Assembly (NCBI GenBank): GCA_022562275.1
Contig: JADFPP010000025.1
Span: 1-40,968, forward strand
Direction of reading: 5' to 3'
Source of the DNA: Bacteroidota bacterium
GTDB taxonomy: Bacteria; Bacteroidota; Ignavibacteria; Ignavibacteriales; Ignavibacteriaceae
Length of the DNA stretch: 40,968 nt
The position numbers and the translations under genes were made by a program. The notes under the pieces were generated by a model, which had not been told where the DNA came from, made no database searches, and was given only the letters and a program-made list of their open reading frames with translations. How positions within the stretch are numbered: the stretch's first letter is position 1; the number at the start of each line of letters is the position of its first letter. Of the stretch, positions 34,254 to 40,968 are shown in pieces.

Positions 34254-34414
34254 CAAAATGATTAAAAAATTACGCAGGTAATTGATATTACAATCTATTT
34301 AAACCTTGCAGGGCGGCGATTTAGAATTCTGTAATGTTTATATGGGTTGAATATTTAATTTTATTTTTCCATTAAATAAATTATAATTCATAATAAAATG
34401 GGCGGATTAACTTG

Positions 34415-35089
34415 ATGGTCAATAAAATACTTTTAATTGTTCTTTCTTTAATATTTTTCTATCCGGGCTTTAAGACAATAGCCCAAAAAAAATCCTTGCA
34501 GGATTTTGATTTTGAAGAAAGCAAAGAAAATAGTCTCCCCGATTACTTCCAGGAAGGGATAACAGGCGTATGGAAAAAAACTCAGTGGCTTGTCAAGAAC
34601 ATAAATGGAAACAAGGTACTTGCTCACATTGGTTTTTGGGAAGATGATCCTGATGGAGTCTTTCCTGTTTGCTGGATCAAGGATGGAAAAGCCAGAGATT
34701 TTACTCTGTCTGTTAAGCTTTATCCTGTACATCCTCCCGTCGAAATAAAACATGCTGTTCATGATGGGGCAGGAATTATTTTTCGTTTTAAGAATACGAA
34801 CAACTACTATCTTCTACGGTCTGTTCCACTTGAAACGCGAGTGCGTCTGTACAAGGTGGTAAATGGAAAGAGAAAATTGCTTTCGGGAAAAAATTTGGAA
34901 ATTGAATTGGATAAATGGCATGAGCTAAAGATCAAAATAATCGGGCAGTATTTTACAGCATACTTTAACGGTGAGGAACTATTCAAGTTTGCAGATTCAA
35001 CATTCAGTGAAGCAGGGGCATTTGGTCTTTGGTGTAAACCAAACAATGTTACTTATTTTGATGACCTTTCTGCAGAGATTATAAATTAA
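34415..35089 (+). CDS. Secreted jelly-roll protein (DUF1080/LamG-like)
   Basis: About 224 aa with a signal peptide ending FKTIAQ. The body has the concanavalin-like fold pattern of 3-keto-disaccharide-hydrolase (DUF1080)/LamG domains: DFTLSVKLYPV (strand), GAGIIFRFKNTNNYYLLRSV near 111-130, WHELKIKIIGQYFTAYFNGE near 170-189, and a C-terminal FGLWCKPNNVTYFDDLSAEI. TTG at 34412 directly before the ATG is an alternative start. It probably binds carbohydrate or another polymer; no catalytic residues can be assigned. Last gene of the accessory island. Confidence 0.72.
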   Translation: MVNKILLIVLSLIFFYPGFKTIAQKKSLQDFDFEESKENSLPDYFQEGITGVWKKTQWLVKNINGNKVLAHIGFWEDDPDGVFPVCWIKDGKARDFTLSVKLYPVHPPVEIKHAVHDGAGIIFRFKNTNNYYLLRSVPLETRVRLYKVVNGKRKLLSGKNLEIELDKWHELKIKIIGQYFTAYFNGEELFKFADSTFSEAGAFGLWCKPNNVTYFDDLSAEIIN

Positions 35090-35394
35090 TAATTTCTCAT
35101 CTTTTATTTGAAAAGGTAAAGAGTTACACTTATTTATTATCCAAAGAAATTTTCCATATAAGATCTTGGTGTCTCGGTTATTAAATTGTTCGTATTCGCA
35201 ACAAAATTCTTAACCCCGTTCATTTATTATCAAACTTTTAAAAGGTTATTCCGAAATCAGGATTGAATAGTACAATTAGGAATTATACAGTTTCAGTCAT
35301 TAATTTAATTAAGCTTTGTAGGGTTCTGTCCTCTTCTGTTAAACAACAGCCGTCTTTACAGAGAAGTGGGAGTAAGACTATTTATTCTTTCCGA
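35090..35394. other. Intergenic region, nothing recognised
   Basis: 305 bp between the ends of convergent genes. AT-rich. I see no ORF, RNA gene or strong hairpin. Confidence 0.5.
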
Positions 35395-35616
35395 TTATCG
35401 GGTAAATACGTAAAGAACGAAATAAAAAAATGCTAAAAACCAAATAAAACCCATCGATAACATAAAAAGCAGCTCTTTCTCCTTAAGTATATTATATTTT
35501 TCGAGTATATTTGATTTACTGCTGTCATGTACTCTTTCATATTTCTTAGATTTGACAACATCTCCGGCTATAATATCAAATGGTTCTAACACTGTTCCAT
35601 TAATTGATTTTTCCAT
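35395..35616 (-). CDS. Small single-TM protein
   Basis: 73 aa: a polar N-terminal half (MEKSINGTVLEPFDIIAGDV then KSKKYERVHDSSKSN) and one C-terminal TM segment (about 50-70, LLFMLSMGFIWFLAFFYFVL). No family recognised. A strong AAAGGAG lies upstream of the ATG on the minus strand, which argues that it is a real gene. It stands alone, with a complex palindrome about 120 bases upstream. Confidence 0.6.
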   Translation of the reverse strand: MEKSINGTVLEPFDIIAGDVVKSKKYERVHDSSKSNILEKYNILKEKELLFMLSMGFIWFLAFFYFVLYVFTR

Positions 35617-36170
35617 TTATTTTCTCCTTTCCGCAATTATTACCGAACTTTAAAATAATAATTGAGCTATGATTAGTTTTCTCATTATTTATTTAATTAT
35701 TATCAATATTACACAATTGTTATGCCAATATACTTGATAAAATTTTGAGACAATGTGATTGTCATCAAGTAATGTAAACTGTAAAAAATACTATTTCTTT
35801 GTACAATTGAGTAGATTCTAAAATATAACAAATACCGTGAATCAAGGATGTAATAAAGTCTGATTAGTTTTTATGCAAACGTTGTCGTCTTCTGAAGTAA
35901 AAAATGGCGGTAAAATAGTGAATGATTGAACTGAAACACACCATTCAAAAATCATTTTATATCAATTTGTATAAAGAGATAAATTAAATTTCTTTCTCAT
36001 CCAATAACTTTCCCCCTTTCATCTGTTAATGTACTTTTCTTAGTTCTACTATGGCAGGGAATGAATGGCAACTACCATTATTATTTTCAACTACTGATGC
36101 TATTACTACTGAATTAATTTGGCTTGTAAATTCTAATCAAGTGTTCATTAATATTAAATTTATCTCTTCA
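35617..36170. other. Intergenic region with double palindrome
   Basis: 554 bp, very AT-rich. At 35732-35770 an outer ACTTGAT/ATCAAGT pair surrounds an inner GACAAT-GTG-ATTGTC palindrome (35749-35763). It could be an operator or terminator. No ORF seen. Confidence 0.45.
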
Positions 36171-37634
36171 TTATTTGAGTAATACCATTTTTCTTGTCTC
36201 GATAAAATCCCCTGCTTCCAGATGATAAAAGTAAATTCCACTCGGTAATTCTTTTGCTCTGAATTCTATCTGGTAACTTCCTGCGGGAGATACTTCACTT
36301 AATAAAGTTCTTACCTCTTTACCCGAAATATCAAAAACTTTTATTGTTATAAAACTTAGTTCCGGAATTTGGTATTTGATGAATGTAATTGGGTTGAATG
36401 GATTGGGGTAATTCTGCATTAAAGCATAACGGGTGATTATATCTTTCTTCGATTCTACTCTTATTGTTGGGGCAATGGGAGAGAACTTAAAGTCTGTGAT
36501 AACAATTTCAACTTCATCTTCATGTGCAGGGGGCTGACTATTAAAGAGCCAGAGATTTATTCTGATTGTTTCCTTTGCTCGATTTGGAATATTCGGTCCA
36601 ACATAAGTCCAGGAATTAATAGTGGATCTATACGGTTCTATCTCTCGATGATTATTAAAGCTAAGAAAATTAATCGATTCACTTGCCCAATTTATTCTAT
36701 GCGTAGATGAACTTCCGGTGTTGGATACCCTCCATCTCTTAATATTACCGGGAATGTTTGACGGCTGTACAACATACTGTGCATTCATGCTATCCTTTAC
36801 ATTTCCCCATCGTGAAAATTCAATATCAATTTCATTATGATTTTTATTATTAGCATCGTCATCCCAAGTAAATAAACCCAGAACAGCATTTTCGTTTATC
36901 TCATTAAGATTAGTAGAAATTTCAAAAGAGTATCTGCCATAGCCTAAAGATTCCTTTAGTATTACTTCAGAACAATACCAATTCTCATTTCTTTTAATGA
37001 TTTTAAGATGCAGGTTATCCTCCGCATCTACCCATACATTTTCATTGTGATCAGAAAAAAAATTGTTTCCGGGATTAGTTAATTTTATATCGTTTTTAAC
37101 CCACCATTGGTAACCGGAAAATTTTATAAAGCGTGGATTACGTTTTGTATCTACAATAGCAGCAGCAATTTTGTTAAGTGAGTCGGGTAATAAATCTAAA
37201 CCATCTGCCAATGGGGGCTTAAATCCATCGTGTACCAGAAAAGCCCGAATCCTTGTTGTAAATCTATCATTACCCCCGGTAGTAATATCTACCGACCATG
37301 TTGAGTCAGGTTGTATGGTAGTTAATGCCTGAGTAAATCTGGGTTTTATCCACCATCCTGTATCTTCTACAAAAATATAAACTGCAACTTTAAAATTCTT
37401 GGTATTAATATTCCTAACCCTGCCTGTTAAATTTTTGCTGCTGCCGTATGGCGGTACAAAGGTAAATTCTATAACCGGATTATTGCTAGAGGATGGTGAT
37501 ACTTCTCGTAAGTTCTGACCGGCATAATTGTGAAAGTCTCCCGGATATAAGAGAAAAAACAACGATAATATAAACCAATTAACCCGTAGCGGAAAGCCGT
37601 GATTTATAAGGAATCTGCAAAAATTATTTCTCAA
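36171..37634 (-). CDS. T9SS-sorted glycoside hydrolase, family 16
   Basis: 487 aa. TTG start; the export signal is the hydrophobic stretch about 19-31. Residues about 53-135 form an N-terminal beta-sandwich (VIEFTFVPPYGSSKNLTGRV). The GH16 domain spans about 175-385 and has the catalytic motif E268-I-D-I-E272 in HNEIDIEFSRWG, with E268 as nucleophile and E272 as acid/base, so it is likely active on a beta-glucan or related polysaccharide. The last 97 residues are a T9SS sorting domain (YALMQNYPNPFNPITFIKYQ ... GIYFYHLEAGDFIETRKMVL). It would be secreted and anchored outside. No SD is visible; the LacI regulator nearby could be related but has no operator here. Confidence 0.9.
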   Translation of the reverse strand: MRNNFCRFLINHGFPLRVNWFILSLFFLLYPGDFHNYAGQNLREVSPSSSNNPVIEFTFVPPYGSSKNLTGRVRNINTKNFKVAVYIFVEDTGWWIKPRFTQALTTIQPDSTWSVDITTGGNDRFTTRIRAFLVHDGFKPPLADGLDLLPDSLNKIAAAIVDTKRNPRFIKFSGYQWWVKNDIKLTNPGNNFFSDHNENVWVDAEDNLHLKIIKRNENWYCSEVILKESLGYGRYSFEISTNLNEINENAVLGLFTWDDDANNKNHNEIDIEFSRWGNVKDSMNAQYVVQPSNIPGNIKRWRVSNTGSSSTHRINWASESINFLSFNNHREIEPYRSTINSWTYVGPNIPNRAKETIRINLWLFNSQPPAHEDEVEIVITDFKFSPIAPTIRVESKKDIITRYALMQNYPNPFNPITFIKYQIPELSFITIKVFDISGKEVRTLLSEVSPAGSYQIEFRAKELPSGIYFYHLEAGDFIETRKMVLLK

Positions 37635-38064
37635 GAACGAACTCGTAATTTCTTATATCAGAGAGCATAAAGATTTAAAGTAAAACTTAACTATAAATAA
37701 ATCTAGAATTGTTATACAAATATAAAATAAATTAGTAATAATAGTAAAATGAAATATACCGGTTGAGAATTATCTTTCGCTTCTAAGTTTCTTAACAGCA
37801 CAAGATCAATGATGCACAAGAATTGCATAAAATCTATATTCAAAAGTGAAATGATTATGTGAATAGTCTTTCGTATTTTTTACTTTATTTTGCAGTCCTT
37901 AAACCAGTTTATCATCCAGTTTTATTCTTAAGTAAATTGTTTTTACAATGACTCATCTATATATTTAAAACTTAAAAGCTCTTTGGTTCTGTAATTAGTT
38001 ATGTGTCTAACTCAGCATCATTTCCATAATGCTGCGCACAGGCTTGGACAAAATATTTTGCACA
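37635..38064. other. Intergenic region, nothing recognised
   Basis: 430 bp between the GH16 start and tRNA-Glu. It should carry the GH16 promoter (minus strand) and the tRNA promoter. No ORF, repeat or LacI-type operator seen. Confidence 0.5.
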
Positions 38065-38138
38065 GGCGCGTTCGTCTAGTGGCTTAGGACGCCGCCCTCT
38101 CAAGGCGGAGATCACGGGTTCAAATCCCGTACGCGCTA
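38065..38138 (+). tRNA. tRNA-Glu (CTC anticodon)
   Basis: Acceptor GGCGCGT/ACGCGCT (one G-U), D-arm GTCTAGTGGCTTAGGAC, anticodon stem CCGCC/GGCGG with loop CTCTCAA (anticodon CTC), T-arm ACGGG-TTCAAAT-CCCGT, discriminator A. CCA is not encoded. Confidence 0.95.
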
Positions 38139-38161
38139 CATAGGTAAAAAAAAATTTTACA

Positions 38162-38217
38162 GGAGATCACGAATTCTCCCGAAGGGACTCCTTCGGAGGA
38201 ATCCCATACGCGCTACA
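38162..38217 (+). pseudogene. tRNA-Glu 3' fragment with palindrome in the T-loop
   Basis: GGAGATCACG (38162-38171) and AATCCC-TACGCGCTACA-like sequence (38200-38217) repeat the 3' part of the intact tRNA-Glu. At the place of the T-stem/T-loop, 28 bases (38172-38199) with a CCGAAGG-GACT-CCTTCGG hairpin have been inserted. It cannot be a functional tRNA. Confidence 0.8.
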
Positions 38218-38239
38218 GATCTATAAGTTATTGATTAAT

Positions 38240-38312
38240 TGTCCCGTGGTGTAATTGGCAACACGTCTGACTCTGGATCAGAAGAGTCCAGGTTCGAACC
38301 CTGGCGGGACAA
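38240..38312 (+). tRNA. tRNA-Gln (CTG anticodon)
   Basis: Acceptor TGTCCCG/CGGGACA pairs fully; anticodon stem TCTGA/TCAGA with loop CTCTGGA (anticodon CTG); T-arm CCAGG-TTCGAAC-CCTGG; discriminator A; CCA not encoded. Confidence 0.95.
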
Positions 38313-38630
38313 CATTAAAAATAAAGGGATTTTGATGTGGGGGAGATTTCCTAAAACTAATTAAAAATTATCGCGTGGTGCAATTGGCAACACGTCTAAC
38401 TCTGGATCATCCCGATTTTATCGGGACAGGTTCTTCCATTGGAACTCCTTCGGAGGAACCCTGGCGGGACAACATTAAAAATAAAAGGATTTTGATGTGG
38501 GGGAGATTTCCTAAAACTAATTAAAAATTATCGCGTGGTGTAATTGGCAACACGTTTAACTCTGGATCATCCCGATTTTATCGGGACAGGTTCTTCCATT
38601 GGAACTCCTTCGGAGGATCCCTTGTGGGAC
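38311..38630 (+). repeat. Two 160-bp tandem repeats derived from tRNA-Gln
   Basis: Units 38311-38470 and 38471-38630 have the same length and differ at only a few positions. Each holds a spacer (starting AACATTAAAAATAAA) and one damaged tRNA-Gln copy. They directly follow the intact tRNA-Gln gene. Confidence 0.9.
38369..38472 (+). pseudogene. tRNA-Gln pseudogene 1 carrying two palindromes
   Basis: Starts TATCGCG instead of TGTCCCG, so the acceptor stem no longer pairs. After CTCTGGATCA, the 3' anticodon stem and variable region are replaced by a TCCCGAT/ATCGGGA palindrome (38410-38426). The T-loop, between CAGGTTC and GAACCCTGG, has gained a sequence ending ACTCCTTCGGAG. Total 104 bases against 73 for the intact gene. 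Confidence 0.85.
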
Positions 38631-38632
38631 AA
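38529..38632 (+). pseudogene. tRNA-Gln pseudogene 2 carrying two palindromes
   Basis: Nearly the same as pseudogene 1 and exactly 160 bases further on. It has extra decay near the 3' end (CCCTTGTGGGAC in place of CCCTGGCGGGAC). The palindromes are at the same places, so they were present before the tandem duplication. Confidence 0.85.
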
Positions 38633-39222
38633 CTAAAACTGGCTAATAACTCAACTTCGCATTCGATATTCTAAAAAGAATGCATTTAATTTCTCTCTGA
38701 ATTTCGTTCGAATTTGAAATCAAGATCTTTAGTGAAATATATTTCTATCAAAAAATTTCAAAGAGGAAATTATTTCATTCATTAGTAATACCATTTCACA
38801 AAATTATCTTAGTTCAATTAACCTTTCATTTATCCAATTACTATACTTTATGCGAGATATTCCTTTAAAACAAATAACACCTAAAGTCACACAAAGATTC
38901 TTGAGACAACTTATATGAGAAAAAAAAAGGAGCTGCTCTCTATTATCGTATATTGAAAGCTAGCTTTACAAAAACGATTGAATTGGGATATATAGGGGAG
39001 AATCCAGTCGAAAAAAATTAAACTACGCAGGATTGAGAAGTCCTTTCCTATCTTAATTACTGAGTGTAAGTCGGAAATCATTATAGAATGTATACCCAAT
39101 ACGATTTAAAAAACTTTTTTTTTATCAGCTGTTGATACTAGAATGCGATTAGGTGAAGTGCTTTGAGAATCCGATAAATAAATATAAATTTTATTCCATT
39201 GAACTTTTCGCTGCAATAGTGG
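38633..39222. other. Gene-free region between pseudo-tRNAs and LacI operators
   Basis: 590 bp of AT-rich sequence. A 62-codon minus-strand frame at 38911-39099 has no SD and no protein-like features. No RNA gene or further palindrome of the tRNA type is seen. Confidence 0.5.
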
Positions 39223-39234
39223 TTAAACGTTTAA
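39223..39234. promoter_or_regulatory. LacI-type operator, distal
   Basis: TTAAACGTTTAA, a perfect palindrome with central CG, 155 bases upstream of the lacI-type start. It matches the core of the proximal operator, so DNA looping between the two is possible. Confidence 0.75.
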
Positions 39235-39336
39235 ACAAATTATTGATTTCGCTTCTTAAAAATTTCTTATAATTGTTGTAAAAAAGAACTTAAACAAACC
39301 TGTTTAATTTTTTTTATAAAAATACCTAAAAAATAC

Positions 39337-39365
39337 TTGACTTGAAATAAATATTATAGTATTAT
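39337..39365 (+). promoter_or_regulatory. Predicted promoter of the LacI-family gene
   Basis: TTGACT (39337-39342), 17 bases, TATTAT (39360-39365), close to the general sigma-70 consensus. The proximal operator begins three bases after the -10 box. A half-matching palindrome, TTAAAC-AAACCT-GTTTAA (39290-39307), lies upstream of the -35. Confidence 0.6.
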
Positions 39366-39367
39366 CG

Positions 39368-39381
39368 GTTAAACGTTTAAC
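39368..39381. promoter_or_regulatory. LacI-type operator, proximal (autoregulation)
   Basis: GTTAAACGTTTAAC is a perfect 14-bp palindrome with the central CG step typical of LacI/GalR operators. It covers the expected transcription start and lies seven bases before the ATG, so the regulator should repress its own gene. Confidence 0.82.
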
Positions 39382-39388
39382 TAGAATT

Positions 39389-40411
39389 ATGAATTCAACT
39401 ATAAAAGACGTCGCCTATAAAGCTAATGTATCTATTGCTACAGTATCATTAGTAACAAATAATGGCGGACGTATATCGCAGGAAACTCGTAGAAGAGTTT
39501 TAAAAACGATAAAAAAATTGGATTATCACCCTTCCAGATCAGCACGCGGATTAGCATCACGTAAAACGGGTAAAATTGGATTTATTTTAACAGAGGAGCA
39601 TTTTTTACGTACTGAACCTTTTTATTCCAGAGTTTTTCTCGGTGCAGAATTCGAGGCTAGTAAGAAGGATAATTATGTATTACTTGCAACAGTAAACTCT
39701 TCATTCAAGAAGAATGATCCTTTACCAAGATTTGTTTTAGAGAGAAACTATGATGGAGTTGTAATTGCTGGTAGGGTTCCGGATGAATTGCTGAACGCCC
39801 TCTTAAAATACAAAATGCCTATTGTTATCATTGATTACATTCCTCACATGCAGGATTTTCCAAGCATCCTCATTGACAACTTAAGAGGAGGAATGTTGGC
39901 TACTGAATACCTTATAAACAATGGTCATAAGAACATTGCCTTCGTAGGGGGTGAAATATCACACCCAAGTATAATGGAAAGATTACAGGGTTATAAACTA
40001 GCACTAGATAGAGCTAATATTAATAATGGCAATGGACTTGTGGTTACTAATGATGAATATCTATCAAGGCAGAATGGATATAAATCAGCTGAAATATTAT
40101 TTAACCGGAAAAAAAATGTAACTGCCATATTTGCATCCAACAATGCTACTTCTATCGGAGTTATGCAATACCTAAAAGACAATAACCTTAATATTCCTGA
40201 TGACATTTCACTAATTGGTTTTGATGATGTTGAAGCGGATATGTTGATAGATCCTCCTCTAACCACCATAAGAGTACCTAAGTTGGAAATGGGCACAGAA
40301 GCTGTTCAATTACTTAGGAATATTATTAAAACAGAAAGTACTACTTCAAAGAAAATAATAGTTCCGATTGAATTGATAGTAAGAAAATCTGTAAAAAAAT
40401 TAAATATTTAA
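39389..40411 (+). CDS. LacI/GalR-family transcriptional regulator
   Basis: 340 aa. The N-terminal helix-turn-helix IKDVAYKANVSIATVSLVTN (5-24) is followed by a hinge helix (SRSARGLASRKT, about 49-60). The sugar-binding, periplasmic-binding-protein-like domain runs to about 335, with typical strings FVLERNYDGVVIAG, GHKNIAFVGGE, AIFASNNATSIGVMQYL and DISLIGFDDVEADMLIDPPL. Two perfect palindromic operators lie upstream, one directly over the promoter. A secreted protein gene follows after a terminator, and a GH16 enzyme lies upstream on the other strand, so control of polysaccharide use is likely. The effector cannot be told from sequence. Confidence 0.93.
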   Translation: MNSTIKDVAYKANVSIATVSLVTNNGGRISQETRRRVLKTIKKLDYHPSRSARGLASRKTGKIGFILTEEHFLRTEPFYSRVFLGAEFEASKKDNYVLLATVNSSFKKNDPLPRFVLERNYDGVVIAGRVPDELLNALLKYKMPIVIIDYIPHMQDFPSILIDNLRGGMLATEYLINNGHKNIAFVGGEISHPSIMERLQGYKLALDRANINNGNGLVVTNDEYLSRQNGYKSAEILFNRKKNVTAIFASNNATSIGVMQYLKDNNLNIPDDISLIGFDDVEADMLIDPPLTTIRVPKLEMGTEAVQLLRNIIKTESTTSKKIIVPIELIVRKSVKKLNI

Positions 40412-40741
40412 CATAATATATTTATTCATAGATATAGTGGATTTAATAAAAAAAGATTGTTTGGATTAATTGAATATCAGATGTGGAGCCTGGCACCTCT
40501 AATAATATTAGCAAGCCTTAACAAAAGTGAGAAATGTAAAGGAGATTTCCACATCTTTATCGGAGACTCTGAGTTTGAGTCTCCGGTTTTTGGGAGTATA
40601 AAAATTGGAAGAATTATAATACGTACTGAGGTTTGAAAAATTATTTAATATTATTTAATTTAATAAGGATGTTAACTATACATACAATTCACTATGGTAA
40701 TTACTTAATTATCTATTTTATCAACCAACAAAGGAGTAAAT
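40412..40741. other. Intergenic region with terminator and inverted repeat
   Basis: 330 bp. AGATGTGGA (40479-40487) and TCCACATCT (40548-40556) are perfect inverted copies 60 bases apart, directly before the terminator. They could close a larger RNA structure. No LacI-type operator is seen before the next gene. Confidence 0.5.
40561..40591 (+). terminator. Rho-independent terminator after the LacI-family gene
   Basis: CGGAGACTC-TGAGTTT-GAGTCTCCG, a perfect 9-bp stem followed by GTTTTT. Confidence 0.92.
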
Positions 40742-40968
40742 ATGATTAATTGGTCATCAAAAAATTTCGTGTGGGGAATAATGCCAATCCTTCTATTTAT
40801 AGTAGTTTCTGCCGGTAACATTACGGCACAAATCAGTTCAATCGGAGGATTTGAAGGAGATTTACCAAGTTATTGGACGAAGGGAACAGAGCCATCGGGT
40901 TCAACACTTGAATGGGCTACTGATCAGTCAAGATCAATGGGTAAATAACTAAAGATCACTAAGGGAGT
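40742..40968 (+). pseudogene. Secreted protein, 5' part, with in-frame stop
   Basis: Starts with AAAGGAG upstream and a signal peptide (NFVWGIMPILLFIVVSAGNI then TAQ). The mature part reads FEGDLPSYWTKGTEPSGSTL and LEWATDQSRSMGK, then TAA (40946-40948). The same frame continues LKITKG to the window edge. The text across the stop, SRSMGK-x-LKITKG, reads as one continuous domain, like the N-terminal carbohydrate-binding-type domain of large secreted proteins in this group, so TAA may be a nonsense change of a Ser codon (TCA). The rest lies outside the window. Confidence 0.6.

Noticed and set aside
38311-38630. CRISPR-like array because of regular repeats
   Set aside because: Units are 160 bases, contiguous, have no unique spacers and derive from tRNA-Gln; no cas genes nearby.
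38369-38632. Additional functional tRNA-Gln genes
   Set aside because: Acceptor stems do not pair and the anticodon and T arms are disrupted by inserts.
38911-39099. 62-codon ORF on the minus strand
   Set aside because: No SD, hydrophobic and low-complexity composition expected of AT-rich spacer, no neighbour context.

Overview
The window looks like a chromosomal piece of a member of the Ignavibacteria (Ignavibacteriota/Chlorobi side of the Bacteroidota-Chlorobi group). The evidence is low-GC DNA, a secreted glycosidase with a type IX secretion (T9SS) C-terminal sorting domain containing the NYPNPFNP signature, many secreted TPR and beta-barrel proteins, and weak Shine-Dalgarno sequences on most genes. 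No rRNA, CRISPR array, phage gene or intact transposase was seen.

Layout. (1) 1-3141: two C-x4-C (BCP-type) peroxiredoxins separated by a repeat-filled gap. Tightly packed behind the second is a three-gene cassette (6-pyruvoyl-tetrahydropterin synthase, folE, a sepiapterin-reductase-like SDR) that would make tetrahydrobiopterin from GTP. (2) 3185-5424: an envelope-stress module with a Spy/CpxP-like protein divergent from an ECF sigma factor, its membrane anti-sigma factor and a second Spy/CnrX-like periplasmic protein. The two divergent promoters share the same TTTAAACC-N15-TTGTCTAAG architecture, which predicts sigma autoregulation and control of spy. (3) 5518-7751: tRNA-Leu(GAG), a TPR protein, a carboxymuconolactone-decarboxylase-like protein and a small outer-membrane barrel. 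(4) 8136-16691: a 991-aa TPR protein coupled to an outer-membrane barrel, a nested inverted-repeat element, an HU-like/SPOR fusion, then ExbB, ExbD and TonB. (5) 16663-18844, minus strand: an NHL-propeller protein, a DUF2085 protein and two membrane proteins. (6) 19220-35089: a region of higher GC and stronger ribosome binding sites, probably acquired. It holds a DUF5916-like outer-membrane protein, two paralogous RND permeases flanking a 145-aa mini-adaptor, a porin, a 4-TM membrane protein, an Ig/FnIII-like secreted protein, two members of one secreted-lipoprotein family, and a jelly-roll-like secreted protein. Spacers here are long and carry possible gene remnants. (7) 35395-40968: a small TM protein, a T9SS-sorted GH16 enzyme, tRNA-Glu(CTC) and tRNA-Gln(CTG) followed by damaged tRNA copies carrying palindromes, a LacI-family regulator with perfect palindromic operators, and the 5' end of a secreted protein with an in-frame stop.

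Most unusual signals: (a) a family of short palindromes lodged in the T-loop and anticodon arm of duplicated tRNA genes and also nested inside other inverted repeats; (b) the two-permease RND cluster whose only adaptor seems to be a membrane-proximal domain with the middle of the protein missing; (c) the twin ECF-type promoters; (d) the compact tetrahydrobiopterin cassette. No search could be run, so family names rest on motifs recognised by eye.
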